Source of the DNA: Dipteris shenzhenensis
Taxonomy: Eukaryota > Polypodiophyta > Polypodiopsida > Gleicheniales
Strand: one strand, 5' to 3'
Length of the DNA stretch: 64,000 bases
Assembly: GCA_047967505.1 (NCBI GenBank)
Contig: CM106540.1
The translations under genes and the position numbers were made by a program. The notes under the pieces were generated by a model that saw only the letters and a list, made by a program, of their open reading frames with translations, made no database searches and was not told the origin of the DNA. Position 1 is the first letter of the stretch, and every line of letters starts with the position of its first letter. Shown piece by piece: positions 34,616 through 43,472 of this stretch.

Positions 34616-34733
34616 TTAAAAACTATTTTAAATAGTCCCTTATGTATATTTATTTCTGTAAATTTTAGAAATAAAAAATATCCTTCTGTTGAACTCACGC
34701 GATAGGATTACATATGATGAGTGACCCCCCGAG
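34616..34733 (-). mobile_element. Miniature element family A, one end only
   Basis: The tract 'aaactattttaaatagtccc' to 'ccttctgttgaactcacgcgataggattacatatgatgagtgaccccccgag' matches the left half of the 61460-61706 element in inverse orientation. The terminus is at 34733. The other half is missing and purine repeats abut it. Confidence 0.75.
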
Positions 34734-34861
34734 CTCTCACGGAGTTTGCAAATCATTCGAACTTTCCTATACATGGGCTTCCATCACGGGTGCTGCAAAT
34801 TAATAATTCATTCATCTTGACAATTGTTTTCCTTTGACAGAACCAATTGAAGGGAGTGCTC

Positions 34862-36505
34862 TCACGAGTACTTGTACTCACTTGTTATTTTCTTGTTTTC
34901 ATAAATACATGAACCCTCTGAATTGCCAAAATACTGTGGCAAAACAAGACCTATCTTCATGGAATTTCCACCTCAATGCTTATTGTTTCACATGTCTTCA
35001 TGGAGTTGCCACCTCATTAATGCTTATTGTTTCACGAGAGGGGCGGAACAACAAAGATTCCACATCTGCAAAAATTCAAAAAAAGACGCCACATAACATA
35101 AACGTGAGACTCGTCTCGAGAAGGGGGTTTTTCTTTATTCGTACTCTTGAAAAAAAAGCATAACATAACAGCACACTTAAGTCTTAGAGAACGTGATCTT
35201 CGTTGTTTGAGTGTGCTTACCGAATTGCTTTTGAGTGGAGGGGGTGCATGCCTAATGGAAGCTCTTCTCCCTGGAGTTTGCGAGTGCAATGAGGATGTAT
35301 ATGAATCCGCTGGCCCAGGTCTTTTGCCATTCCATGCACCGAATTTAGGAGTATGCTCTGCAGGCTGTCAACGATGACCCAGAGTCAGTTTAACAAATCG
35401 CTTGTACAAATCGAAAGAGATTTTGTCACAGTTTGTAAGATTACATTCTGAATCGATTCTTATATCAATTGAATATGGTTGTGGCGAATCAAACAAGCCA
35501 ATCCCAACTCAAGCACATTTTTGAACAAAATACTTATGTAAATCATCAAGTGAATCTTGAAAGGAAATTCAATAGAGATGGCAATCCTCAGAAGATATGA
35601 CTCACCATTTCTTCTGCCCTTGAGTTTCCCCGGAACTTCCCCGCTGCAGCTCTCGTTTCAACAGGCATTTTCCGAGCAGACGACGCAATGGTCGCCTTGT
35701 TGCCCAGCCTTCCTTGATATGCTTGGTGGTGCAATGGAGACTGAGGAGGTCGTTTGATCTCTCTCATTCCACTATCCGGTTCAGTCCTTGCCCCTGCCAA
35801 TTCATAACGGCTCGATCCGTTCTCAGCGTCCAGCCGATGCGCGTGCCTTTCCAGCTGCGTCGGGTTTCCGGGGAGCTTCTCGCCATTTCCATTAAGATGA
35901 TCGACAGGATATACGAAAGCGGCATAATCGATCTCTTGGCCGGTTTTATAGTTCTTCTGTGGTAAAATCTCAGCTCTGTCTTCGTCTTCTTTAGCCCTCA
36001 ATTCTGGGTAGACTGAGGATGGGAAAGAATCACGGCTTTGCGGGCGGACTTTTCTTATGGACACAGGAATGGCGGGAGCAGGTGGTGACGAGGACGGAGC
36101 ACAGTCCACCTTATGATAGATGCCAACTTTCTCGTCTTGCACAGGTTGCTCCTTCTCGTCCATGAAAGAAGAGAAGAAAAACTCTGGATCGTTCGGAGTG
36201 ATCACTCTACCACCCTTTTCCGCCCGGACATTGTCGAAGATCAACGTGAAACTCTGTTCATGGGAATCCCAATCCCCAAATTTGGGAACCGGAGCCAGCC
36301 GCTGTGGAGAAAAACAAAAACATAAGAGAGTGTGAGCCTCGTTGCTGATACAGCAAGAAACGTTCATGGCTATTTAGCTTCTCTATCACAAACAATTGTG
36401 AGGCTACATCTCCAGCTTTAGCTGGAATTTTCGAAGGCAAGGCAGAGCAAGCGAGGGGAAGATCATCTATCGGGTCCCAAAGCAGGTCGAATCACGTACC
36501 GCCAT
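34862..36505 (-). CDS. RIN4/NOI-domain protein (immune regulator), multi-exon
   Basis: Exon 1 is ATGGCG (36500-36505), ending in GTACGT. The intron closes at the acceptor CTCCACAG (36302-36309). Exon 2 (35606-36301) starts RLAPVPKFGDWD, the N-terminal NOI motif with the VPKFGDWD cleavage-site core known from RIN4, then SFTLIFDNVRAEKGG, and a long disordered middle. It ends at AAATG/GTGAGT. Exon 3 (35221-35364, 48 codons) follows the acceptor TTGACAG and carries a second NOI core, TPKFGAWNGKRPGPADSYT, ending at TTCG/GTAAGC. All junctions are phase 0. A tiny first exon encoding only MA is typical of NOI genes. Exon 4 is uncertain: acceptor TTGCCACAG gives an open piece 34862-34933 ending in TGA, without the usual C-terminal Cys cluster. 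RIN4 proteins sit at the plasma membrane and are cleaved by bacterial effectors at both NOI sites. The long disordered middle and the weakly conserved second NOI are unusual. Function is inferred from the family. Confidence 0.8.
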
Positions 36506-36675
36506 CGATGTGAGGAGACAGGAAACAGAGAGCGCTGTGGGAAGAGGCGCTGGCGGCAAGACGGAGTTAGAAGAGAAGATTTGCAGCAAGGTGAGATGAA
36601 AATCGAGAGGAGGTAGCAGGCTGTTCCAGCAAGAACGACGAGCAGTAGTGAGCTACACAGATTAATTTTCCTGCA

Positions 36676-36687
36676 GATTTTATAAGG
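36676..36687 (-). promoter_or_regulatory. TATA box of the RIN4-like gene
   Basis: On the minus strand CCCTTATAAAATC lies about 175 bp upstream of the ATG at 36505. This places a transcription start near 36650 and gives a 5' UTR of about 145 nt. It is the best TATA match in the upstream region. Confidence 0.55.
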
Positions 36688-36699
36688 GATCAGGCTGCG

Positions 36700-37115
36700 A
36701 TTTTTGCTGGAGCGGGGAGGGAAAAAAGGAGGAATATGGAGATGGAGATGGGCAACAAGAAGACCTGGCTATGGCTATGGCGATGGAGCTGGAGATGGGC
36801 TGGCTGGTGCTTCGAACGCGGCTATGGCGGACGACAAGGCCCGCGTAGACGAAGACGACGCCGTCGTCCCTGCTGGCACCCTGTGGCACCCCGTGGCATC
36901 CACCGTCCTGCCGCATCGGCGCCACGCTGGATTACGCCTCTGTTCCTTTCCTTTGCTATGCAACGTGGCAGCACCATCGATTGGCCACGTGGGTTCGGAT
37001 TCGCCGCACTTGACAAGCAGCCACGTGGACCGTTGGACTCGGTCTGCCGCCCCAGTGCCAGGTCAGCATTGGCCATGTCGTCGTTATCTATTTGTAGAGA
37101 CTTTTCCTTGACGTA
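36700..37115. other. GC-rich upstream region of the RIN4-like gene
   Basis: This is a GC-rich island among AT-rich DNA, with several overlapping open frames on both strands (up to 135 codons). None has a motif I know, and they differ in frame and strand. 'gccacgtgg'-type words (G-box core CACGTG) occur at about 36986 and 37020. Promoter-proximal sequence is the likeliest identity. Confidence 0.4.
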
Positions 37116-38204
37116 AAATTAAAAATTAAAAAATCCCTCCTTTGACGCTTCAATTTTTAAAATTTCATCCTCCTTGCTTTGACGCCCTCTTTTAATATTT
37201 TTTGTACTTTGACGTTCCCCTTTGCTTCATTTTTTATGTTTTCTCATTGCTTCTTTGACGTTCCTTCACTTTTAATATTTGCTCACCGGCTTTCTTTCTT
37301 GTCCTTTCTTACACTAAGTCTCTTGTCACTTGTTTCCCACCATAAGCTTCTTGAACATATTGTCCAATAAATTCAATCTTTGAATCTAAAGTTGTGATGA
37401 CCTCATTAAAGGACAAGCACATGTGTTAACACAAAACTAGGCGTAGATCTATGCTTTGTTGACATCATTTAAGGAAAATTAAATGTGTACCAATTTACAA
37501 AAAACCAATCATTGCCAATCACTCAATGTGTTCTTCTAGCCAACAATAGTACTCAACACCTCTTTCTTAGGACTTGTCACGTATAGTCTACTAGTGTGAA
37601 ACCCAAGGCGAGCCACAGCTACAGAACGAATGAACATCTATATTGAGCACTTATTTGTTCATGGTTCTTAGTTTTACCACAATGATCTTGTCTATATACG
37701 TGTATGAGAAGGCCACTCTCGATTAGGGTCCCCATGCCCTTCCAAGATAGATCACACTGGACCCAGTTACCTTCTAGTTTACAAAAGAGAAGCCTGTGTT
37801 TTCTCCCTACTTCATAAACTTCTAGGCTGTCGAAGACCCTGGAATGCAGCTCACAGCCTTGGCAATGCAACGAACAAAATCCTTGAGGATTGTTACTAAG
37901 GGAACTTAACAGGCCATGTCCAACTAATACCCTAGATGTCTGCTAAGACAAAATGTTTGCAATATGAATGATGATGCACACTTTGGAACGTTTCACGATT
38001 TCATTAATTTTGTGAGGATAGCCGAATTCAATTTGTGATTCTTCAACACGTAGTAAAACTGATACATATAGAAGACATTACAGGACTAAATCTATCTACA
38101 CACATCTCCTTACCTCCTAGTAGGAAAGGGCATCTCCAAATATAAATTCGATAGACCATTGAATGAAGCAGCCTTGGAAATAATGTTTCCCAGCATGATC
38201 ACAG
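37116..38204. other. AT-rich stretch without a recognisable gene
   Basis: 37120-37300 contains 'tttgacg' repeated about six times at irregular spacing. The rest shows short frames only. No known motif. Confidence 0.35.
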
Positions 38205-38674
38205 AGGGTCATCACAATGCTCTAATCTTGCTATCGGAATGAATTTCTCATCCAACAATATGTTTTTGATGCTTCACGTCGAGATGAATTATCCTCTTTA
38301 TTTTGCAAGACCTTCGGCGGTGCTGAGGCCGGGGATTTCTATTGTAGGTCTTCAGAAAGCTATCTATCCAATGACCCGTTCGCTTTGAAATAAACTTGGC
38401 GAGTAGCCTTTTTGACTCTCCTACATGAAAATCCATGCAAATCTACCAGATTGAGATGGTGAGAGCCACCATTGTGCACAAAAAGCTTTCTTGCCTTGGT
38501 CCGTAGCCACACAATGCCCAACTCTTTCACACTCCTTCCCAAACCCTCCATTTCCTAGCTTTTCACAGCCACACAATGCCCAACTCTTTCACACTCCTTC
38601 CCAAACCCTCCTGAAGCATGCAACTTGCTAAAGTTTTGTGTGATTTTGAGGAGTTCCTGTAAGAATACTTGCTC
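38205..38674 (-). pseudogene. Lectin-type receptor-like kinase fragment fused to GPAT
   Basis: Continuing in frame from the GPAT part, the minus strand reads [22 protein letters not shown] (the kinase juxtamembrane ELLKITxNFS and glycine loop), CVAVKS (ATP-binding Lys), [10 protein letters not shown], then after a frame change HHLNLVDLHGF and KANGSLDR. Further on, in two frames, come GLSTAEGLAK, IHLDVK and NILLDEKFIP. This is the order of the N-lobe and catalytic loop of plant S-domain/lectin receptor kinases. Several frameshifts, a stop and a 45-bp internal duplication destroy it. The extracellular and membrane parts are absent. Confidence 0.75.
38505..38611. repeat. Perfect 45-bp tandem duplication inside the kinase fragment
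   Basis: 'agccacacaatgcccaactc' through 'ccaaaccctcc' is identical at 38505-38549 and 38567-38611, separated by 17 bp. It duplicates the codons between the VAVK and GRSVKEL blocks. The perfect identity points to a recent event. Confidence 0.95.
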
Positions 38675-38677
38675 GGG

Positions 38678-38971
38678 AGCTGTTGTGGAGTGGAACATGC
38701 TCATGCCATTGACCATGGTTACAGGGACAATCTGATAAGTGAGTTCGATAAAAAGGGCGCTAAAGCGGAGAAGGAAAGGCTCTCTGCAAGTGGTTCCTTC
38801 TGAACAAATGACAAGGTCACCTTCTTTGAGGAGCCTCCTAATGTTGGCTACGTCTTTCTCGTGGTCACGAGTAAGCCTCACTATTCTGATGGGGGCAATG
38901 AACTCGAAAAGGCGAGATATGGAATAAGTTATCGCTGTGACGGGTTGTCCTAGAGCTGTGGATACAAAGAC
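38678..38971 (-). pseudogene. GPAT pseudogene, middle part (PlsC core)
   Basis: The minus strand reads [60 protein letters not shown] and [18 protein letters not shown]. This is the part of plant GPAT following the H(X)4D block, including the EGTTCREP substrate-binding motif. It begins at codon GTC (38969-38971), exactly where the plus-strand front part at 16795-17131 stops, and so completes it. The frame is open here and runs on into the kinase fragment without a stop. Confidence 0.8.
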
Positions 38972-38997
38972 AACACCTATTTCATTAATTTTGGACT
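38972..38997 (+). mobile_element. 26-bp terminal repeat at the GPAT break (copy 2)
   Basis: Identical over 26 bp to 17132-17157 and in the same plus-strand orientation, so it faces outward from GPAT coding sequence in both places. AGAC at 38968-38971 is the complement of the GTCT at 17128-17131. The element interior therefore extends to the right from here, towards the MDV ORF copy 2. Confidence 0.65.
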
Positions 38998-39059
38998 CTT
39001 GCACTGTCCAAATTCATTTTGTGAGATAATTCTGGATAAAACATTTCAAAAAAAGAGGC

Positions 39060-39480
39060 TCTTATAAAACAAAACATTGAGTCAAAAAGGAAGATTTAAA
39101 AAAATCAAATTAGAAAAAATGACGTGAGATGTTAAAAATAGAGTACATCACATTGTTAAAAGAGACAAAAAAGTAAGATTTTAAAAAATCAAATTAGAAA
39201 AAATGGCGTGACATGTTATGAAAACTAGAGTACATTTCAAAAAGAGCACATCACATTTGTAAAGAAGTAGATCATATTACTCAAAGCCATATGGTGTCAA
39301 AAAACACCTTAATACAGTCTCTCTTAACATCATCTTAACATCACATTTGTACAAGAAGTAGATCATATTACTCAAAGCCATATGGTGTCAAAAAACACCT
39401 TAATACAAGGCCATATGGTGTCAAAAAACACCTTAATACAAAGCCATATGGTGTCAAAAAACACCTTAATACAGTCTCTC
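39060..39480 (+). repeat. Tandem repeats with GGTGTCAAAAAACACC hairpins
   Basis: 'gccatatggtgtcaaaaaacaccttaatac' occurs four times at about 39283, 39378, 39412 and 39441. Each carries the perfect inverted repeat GGTGT/ACACC around CAAAAA. The flanking block 'aagtagatcatattactcaaa' is duplicated, as is an upstream block 'aaaatcaaattagaaaaaatg.cgtgaSatgtta' (about 39100 and 39185). Confidence 0.85.
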
Positions 39481-39490
39481 TTATCTAAGT

Positions 39491-39943
39491 CTAGAAGATC
39501 TCATCATTGGTCTCTCTTATCTTCTCAACAACCCAATCCTTCACTGCCTCCACAGCTGTATCCTCAACATAATTACATGCGAAGAAGAAGTTTAAGCAAT
39601 CACAAATTGTTTCTTTATAATTTCTCTGAGAGGCTCTTATTGTTCTCTCAGCATCCGCATCAAATCGCCCATGACGAGAGCTGCGATAACGCAGGTTACT
39701 TAAGAAGTCTAATAGATCTTGTCATGCTTTTATCATACGTCTTAGAAGTCTTTCACTGTCTGCTATCTTGAGAGTCTCCTCCCTCTCTGCGTGCCTTTGT
39801 GCAGCAAATTCCTCTCTCTCCATGTGTGTCAAAGGAGAACCTTGTCGAATTCTGGCCTCTCTCTGTGCTCCTTGGTCAGCAATCCATTCTTTGAGATTGT
39901 TAATTCCGAACTCCACATCTTCGACAATGCCAAGCACATCCAT
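39491..39943 (-). pseudogene. MDV ORF, copy 2 (150 codons, one in-frame TGA)
   Basis: ATG at 39941-39943 and TAG at 39491-39493 enclose 150 codons. The only interruption is TGA at codon 74 (39722-39724). It aligns without gaps with 9066-9518. Readable blocks are MDVLGIVEDVEFGINNLKEW, THMEREEFAAQRHAEREETL, LLDFLSNLRYRSSRHGRF, IRASQRNYKETI and KIRETNDEIF. The product would be highly charged and mostly helical, with a conserved Trp-containing motif (KEWIxDQ near the start, DWVVEKI near the end). The family is unknown. It lies about 0.5 kb inside the 26-bp terminal repeat at 38972 and may be a gene of that element. Confidence 0.65.
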
Positions 39944-40009
39944 GGGTGGGGAGATGATAAAGAAAGGGAGATGGACTACGATGCAAGAAAGAAGAGAGTG
40001 TCTGCGGAG

Positions 40010-40690
40010 GAAGAACTAGGATAGAAGAATACTTGGTTATCAAGATGGATGAAAGAAGACTCTGAGAGTGTTTGCGGAAGGACTAGGATAGAAGAATACA
40101 AGTTAATGAGAAGCACTAGGATGCAAGAAAGAAGAGAGTGTCTGCAGAAGAACTAGGATAGAAGAATACTTGGTTATCAGGATGGATGAAAGAAGACTCT
40201 GAGAGTGTTTGCGGAAGGACTAGGATAGAAGAATACAAGAAGAATACAAGAAGAATACAAGTTAATGAGAAGCACTAGGATGGATGAAAGAAGAGAGTGT
40301 TTGTGGAAGAACTAGGATAGAAGAATACTTGGTTATCAGGATGGATGAAAGAAGACTCTGAGAGTGTTTGCGGAAGGACTAGGATAGAAGAATACAAGTT
40401 ACTCAGAAGGACTAGGATGTAAGAAATAAGAGAGTGTTTGTGGAAAGACTAGGATGGAAGAATACAAGTGCACTAAGGCACGATGTGTTCACTACGATAA
40501 GGATAAGGGTTGGAATAAAGTGAGTGGCACGATGTGTTCACTATGATAAGGGTTGGAATAAAGCGAGTGGAGATTGAATGCTCTACTTTAAGTGAGTGGA
40601 GATGATAAGGATAAGGGTTGGAATAAAGTGAGAGAAGCATTGCGAATGCTCTACTTTAAGTGAGTGGAGACTGTCCAACTGAATAAAATT
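40010..40690 (-). repeat. Tandem repeats upstream of MDV ORF copy 2
   Basis: 'aactaggatagaagaatacttggttatcaggatggatgaaagaagactctgagagtgtttgcggaag' and shortened forms are repeated five to six times in 40020-40470. 'aagtgagtggagatgataaggataagggttggaataaagtgag' is repeated in 40490-40680. The same words in inverse orientation precede MDV ORF copy 1 (8740-9060). Confidence 0.8.
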
Positions 40691-41010
40691 CTCATCACAC
40701 AAGGATTTATTTCCAAATAATCACATCATCACACATTCATATCATAAAATTGTGTGCATGAAGAAATATATTACAAATATTACATCATCACATATTCATA
40801 TCAAAATTCTCATCACACAAGGATTTATTTTCAAATAATCACATCATCACACATTCATATCATAAAATTGTGTGCATGAAATAAATATATTACAAATATT
40901 ACATCATCACATATTCATATCAGAATTCTCATCACACAAGGATTTATTTCCAAATAATCACATCATCACACATTCATATCATAAAATTGTGTGCATAAAG
41001 AAATTATATA
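40690..41010. repeat. Tandem repeat, 2.8 units of about 120 bp
   Basis: 'ctcatcacacaaggatttatttYcaaataatcacatcatcacacattcatatcataaaattgtgtgcatga' recurs at about 40691, 40808 and 40926. The copies are nearly identical. Confidence 0.9.
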
Positions 41011-41094
41011 AATATCATGATTATGCCACTTAAGTAATGAGTCACAAATTGGTGTATAATCAACAAAAACTACAAACACAACATCATACATGCA

Positions 41095-42304
41095 TCACAA
41101 CTCTTGTGATGCTTCTAGTGGAGACTCTGGCAACTCTTCGGATGCTTCCAATGGAGGCTGTGGTACTGTAGATGTACACTCGGTCTCTACTTCTTTTGTA
41201 GTATGCAGTGCTTTCGGAGTAGACTCAGTATCCTCTTCCTTAAATGCAAGCGGAGGCGGTGGCAACTCTTCTGATGCTTCCAGTGGAGGCTGTGGTGCTG
41301 TAGGTGTACATTGGGTCTCTACTTCTTCTGTAGTATGCAGTGCTTTCATAGTAGACTCAGTCTCCTCTTCCTTAAAGGGAAGCTCTGGTATTGCTTCAGT
41401 TGCACGTTGTATTCTAATGGCAGCAATTAGGTCTCGAATGATTTCAGCCCTAAACAATTGTATATCCTCCTCTGAATATTTGAGCTCTAAAGAGTCTTCC
41501 GATGAGATCTGTGGCATAAGTGAGAAAATTTCTTTGAAAATCAAGAGCTTCTAGCATAACTGCAGTGGATCGACCTTGATCTTCTTCAATTTTTGCTAAT
41601 TCCCGTGCACTCAAGGCTTGTTTTTCATCATCCTTAGTTACATTCACCATTTCTGGCTCTAGAAGTTTGCGCTCGTGTTCTACAGGTTTGTGACAGTGTG
41701 CCTGTTCTTCTTGTCCCTGCATTGAAGTCTGAGCTTTTTGATCTCCTTCATGTGATGATTCTTGCATATGGAGAGCATATTCTGCATCCTGAAAGTATTC
41801 AAACATTATCTTTGCATGCATCCTTTTTGCCACCACATTAGGAAATTGCTCCCAAGTATATGAAAGAGTCTCCAATGCCCTTTGCAACTCTGGAAACTTT
41901 GATGGTTGAGGAGGAGGCATCACAAAGGTCTTTGCGTCTCTCCTTGACACAATGAAATGCATACCGCCAACTTCAGGATCTGAACTCTTTGTTAAAATAT
42001 CCACAAAGGTGTCTTTTCGCTGAATTATTATGCCTACTACAAGGCTTGAAGTCATATCTTTTTTGAAGAAAGTAGCATCCCATGGATCTTCAACACCATT
42101 GAACTCCCTTTTTGACATAAGTAGAAAGAGTCTCTTTTCCTTTTGATGAAGAAACCAGGCTCTTCTACCCATGTGATATCGAGTCCACCTACCAAAGCCA
42201 TTGGGGCTATATTCCTTTCCTTTGAAATTCAAAGTGACATCAGAAACCCATTCTCTGATCTCAGAGTCATCTAGCATAGCCATCACATTAGCTGATTGCT
42301 CCAT
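41095..42304 (-). pseudogene. Unrecognised gene with C-terminal duplicated acidic repeat, one frameshift
   Basis: From ATG at 42302-42304 a frame runs to 41450 (EQSANVMAMLDDSEIREWVSD, FGRWTRYHMGRRAWFLHQKEK, MHFIVSRRDAKTFVMPPPQP). A +1 frame, open to 41095, takes over between 41560 and 41450 and carries a duplicated segment of about 40 residues (ALHTTEEVETQCTPTAPQPP and ALHTTKEVETECTSTVPQPP). A splice-acceptor-like 'ttttcttgtag' precedes the ATG. One missing base or a short intron would join the two frames. No family was recognised. In orientation and position it corresponds to the degraded gene upstream of MDV ORF copy 1, but no clear sequence likeness to it was seen. Confidence 0.5.
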
Positions 42305-42539
42305 AATCCTACAAGAAAAGATAATGAAGAATTTAGATACATACAAGTAAAGTACAATATACAACCCTTGATACAATAAATGTGGAAAATAGCCCAAAAG
42401 GCTTTACAAGGCTTCATATGGCAATAAATGTGGGAAATAGCCTAAAAGGCTTTACAAGGCTTAAATATTTGTACAAATGTAAAAGAATTAGCCAATAAAG
42501 CTTTACAAGTAATATAAAATGTCGTCTAGTAATAAAGCT
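42305..42539. repeat. Duplicated AT-rich segment
   Basis: 'caataaatgtggRaaatagccYaaaaggctttacaaggctt' is repeated at about 42374 and 42421, with a third form at about 42744. Confidence 0.7.
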
Positions 42540-42970
42540 TCAATCTTCGTGAAGATTCATGTAATCTGTCCATCCATTGATATCTGAGCACTGATACCCA
42601 ACTGGTGCAATCTATCCACTAAAAACTGTTCCACTGATATCCACTTATGCAGCCCACATGATATCCACTTATGCATCCCACTGATACTCGTTAATTAGTG
42701 AATGTCGGGATGGTCGGGTTTATTACAAGGCGCTTCATATGACAATAAATGTAAAAAATAGCATAAAAGGCTTTACAAGGATTTTTATGACAATAAATGA
42801 GCTTAAATATTTATACAAATGCAATAAAAATAACCAATAATCATCAAGCTCCAATATGTCCCATGACATGTAATCTGTCCACTGATATATGCAATCTGTC
42901 CACTGATATCTGCTCATGCAATCTGTCCACTGATATCTGCTCATGCAATCTGCCCACTGATAAACTTCTT
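42540..42970. repeat. Minisatellite, ATCTGTCCACTGATATCTGCTCATGCA units
   Basis: About four adjacent units of about 27 bp lie at 42872-42965, with looser relatives at 42560-42690 ('ccactgatatccacttatgca'). Each contains GATATC. Confidence 0.8.
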
Positions 42971-43377
42971 GGTAAATGGTAAAAGGTCTTATTTAATAGC
43001 ATGTTATGAGTGTTAAACCGCATGTGAGCGAAGGGACTGACAACGATTAGGAACTAGTTAGAAAAATTTGAGCATGGCTTCGATTGGCAACTTGGAGAAT
43101 TGTCTCTCCTCTAAGGCAATCTAATCTATGCTAAACTATGCTAAACCAATCGTCGAAGTAAAGAAAAGCAATAAATAATTTCTTTTTTTGTGTTCATTTT
43201 AATGTGCTGGGGTTTAAGAGGCTTAAATATGCAAAAGAAGGGGTTGTGATGTAGAGGCTAAACCTGCATGTGATATAAATAAAGAACAAGTATCTAAAGA
43301 AAAGTTAACATTTTTCAATTTAAAAGATGAATATATATAAAAACATTATCTGACCTTCAAAACAAACCATAAATTCA
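42971..43377. other. AT-rich stretch without a recognisable gene
   Basis: No open frame of note, repeat or RNA gene was recognised. Confidence 0.4.
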
Positions 43378-43472
43378 CTTTTATTAAATGAAAAATTTAC
43401 AGATAAAGGATTTTAGAAATAGGCCTTGAACGCACGTGATATAGAGGGTTTATACATAGTGACCCCCCCGAG
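43378..43472 (+). mobile_element. Miniature element family A, right end only
   Basis: 'ttttattaaatgaaaaatttacagata' to 'ggccttgaacgcacgtgatatagagggtttatacatagtgacccccccgag' matches the right end of 61460-61706. Upstream sequence is unrelated, so this copy is truncated. Confidence 0.75.

Noticed and set aside
36704-37116. Overlapping GC-rich frames upstream of the RIN4-like gene
   Set aside because: Four frames on both strands overlap, there is no motif, and the place fits a promoter region.
37995-38015. Third copy of the 26-bp terminal repeat (tttcattaatttt match)
   Set aside because: Only about 13 AT-rich bases match and no boundary is visible there, so chance is likely.
41450-41560. Programmed -1 frameshift between the two frames of the 41-42 kb gene
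   Set aside because: The second frame is +1 relative to the first, and the A-AAT-TTT word present would give -1. A one-base loss or an intron is simpler.
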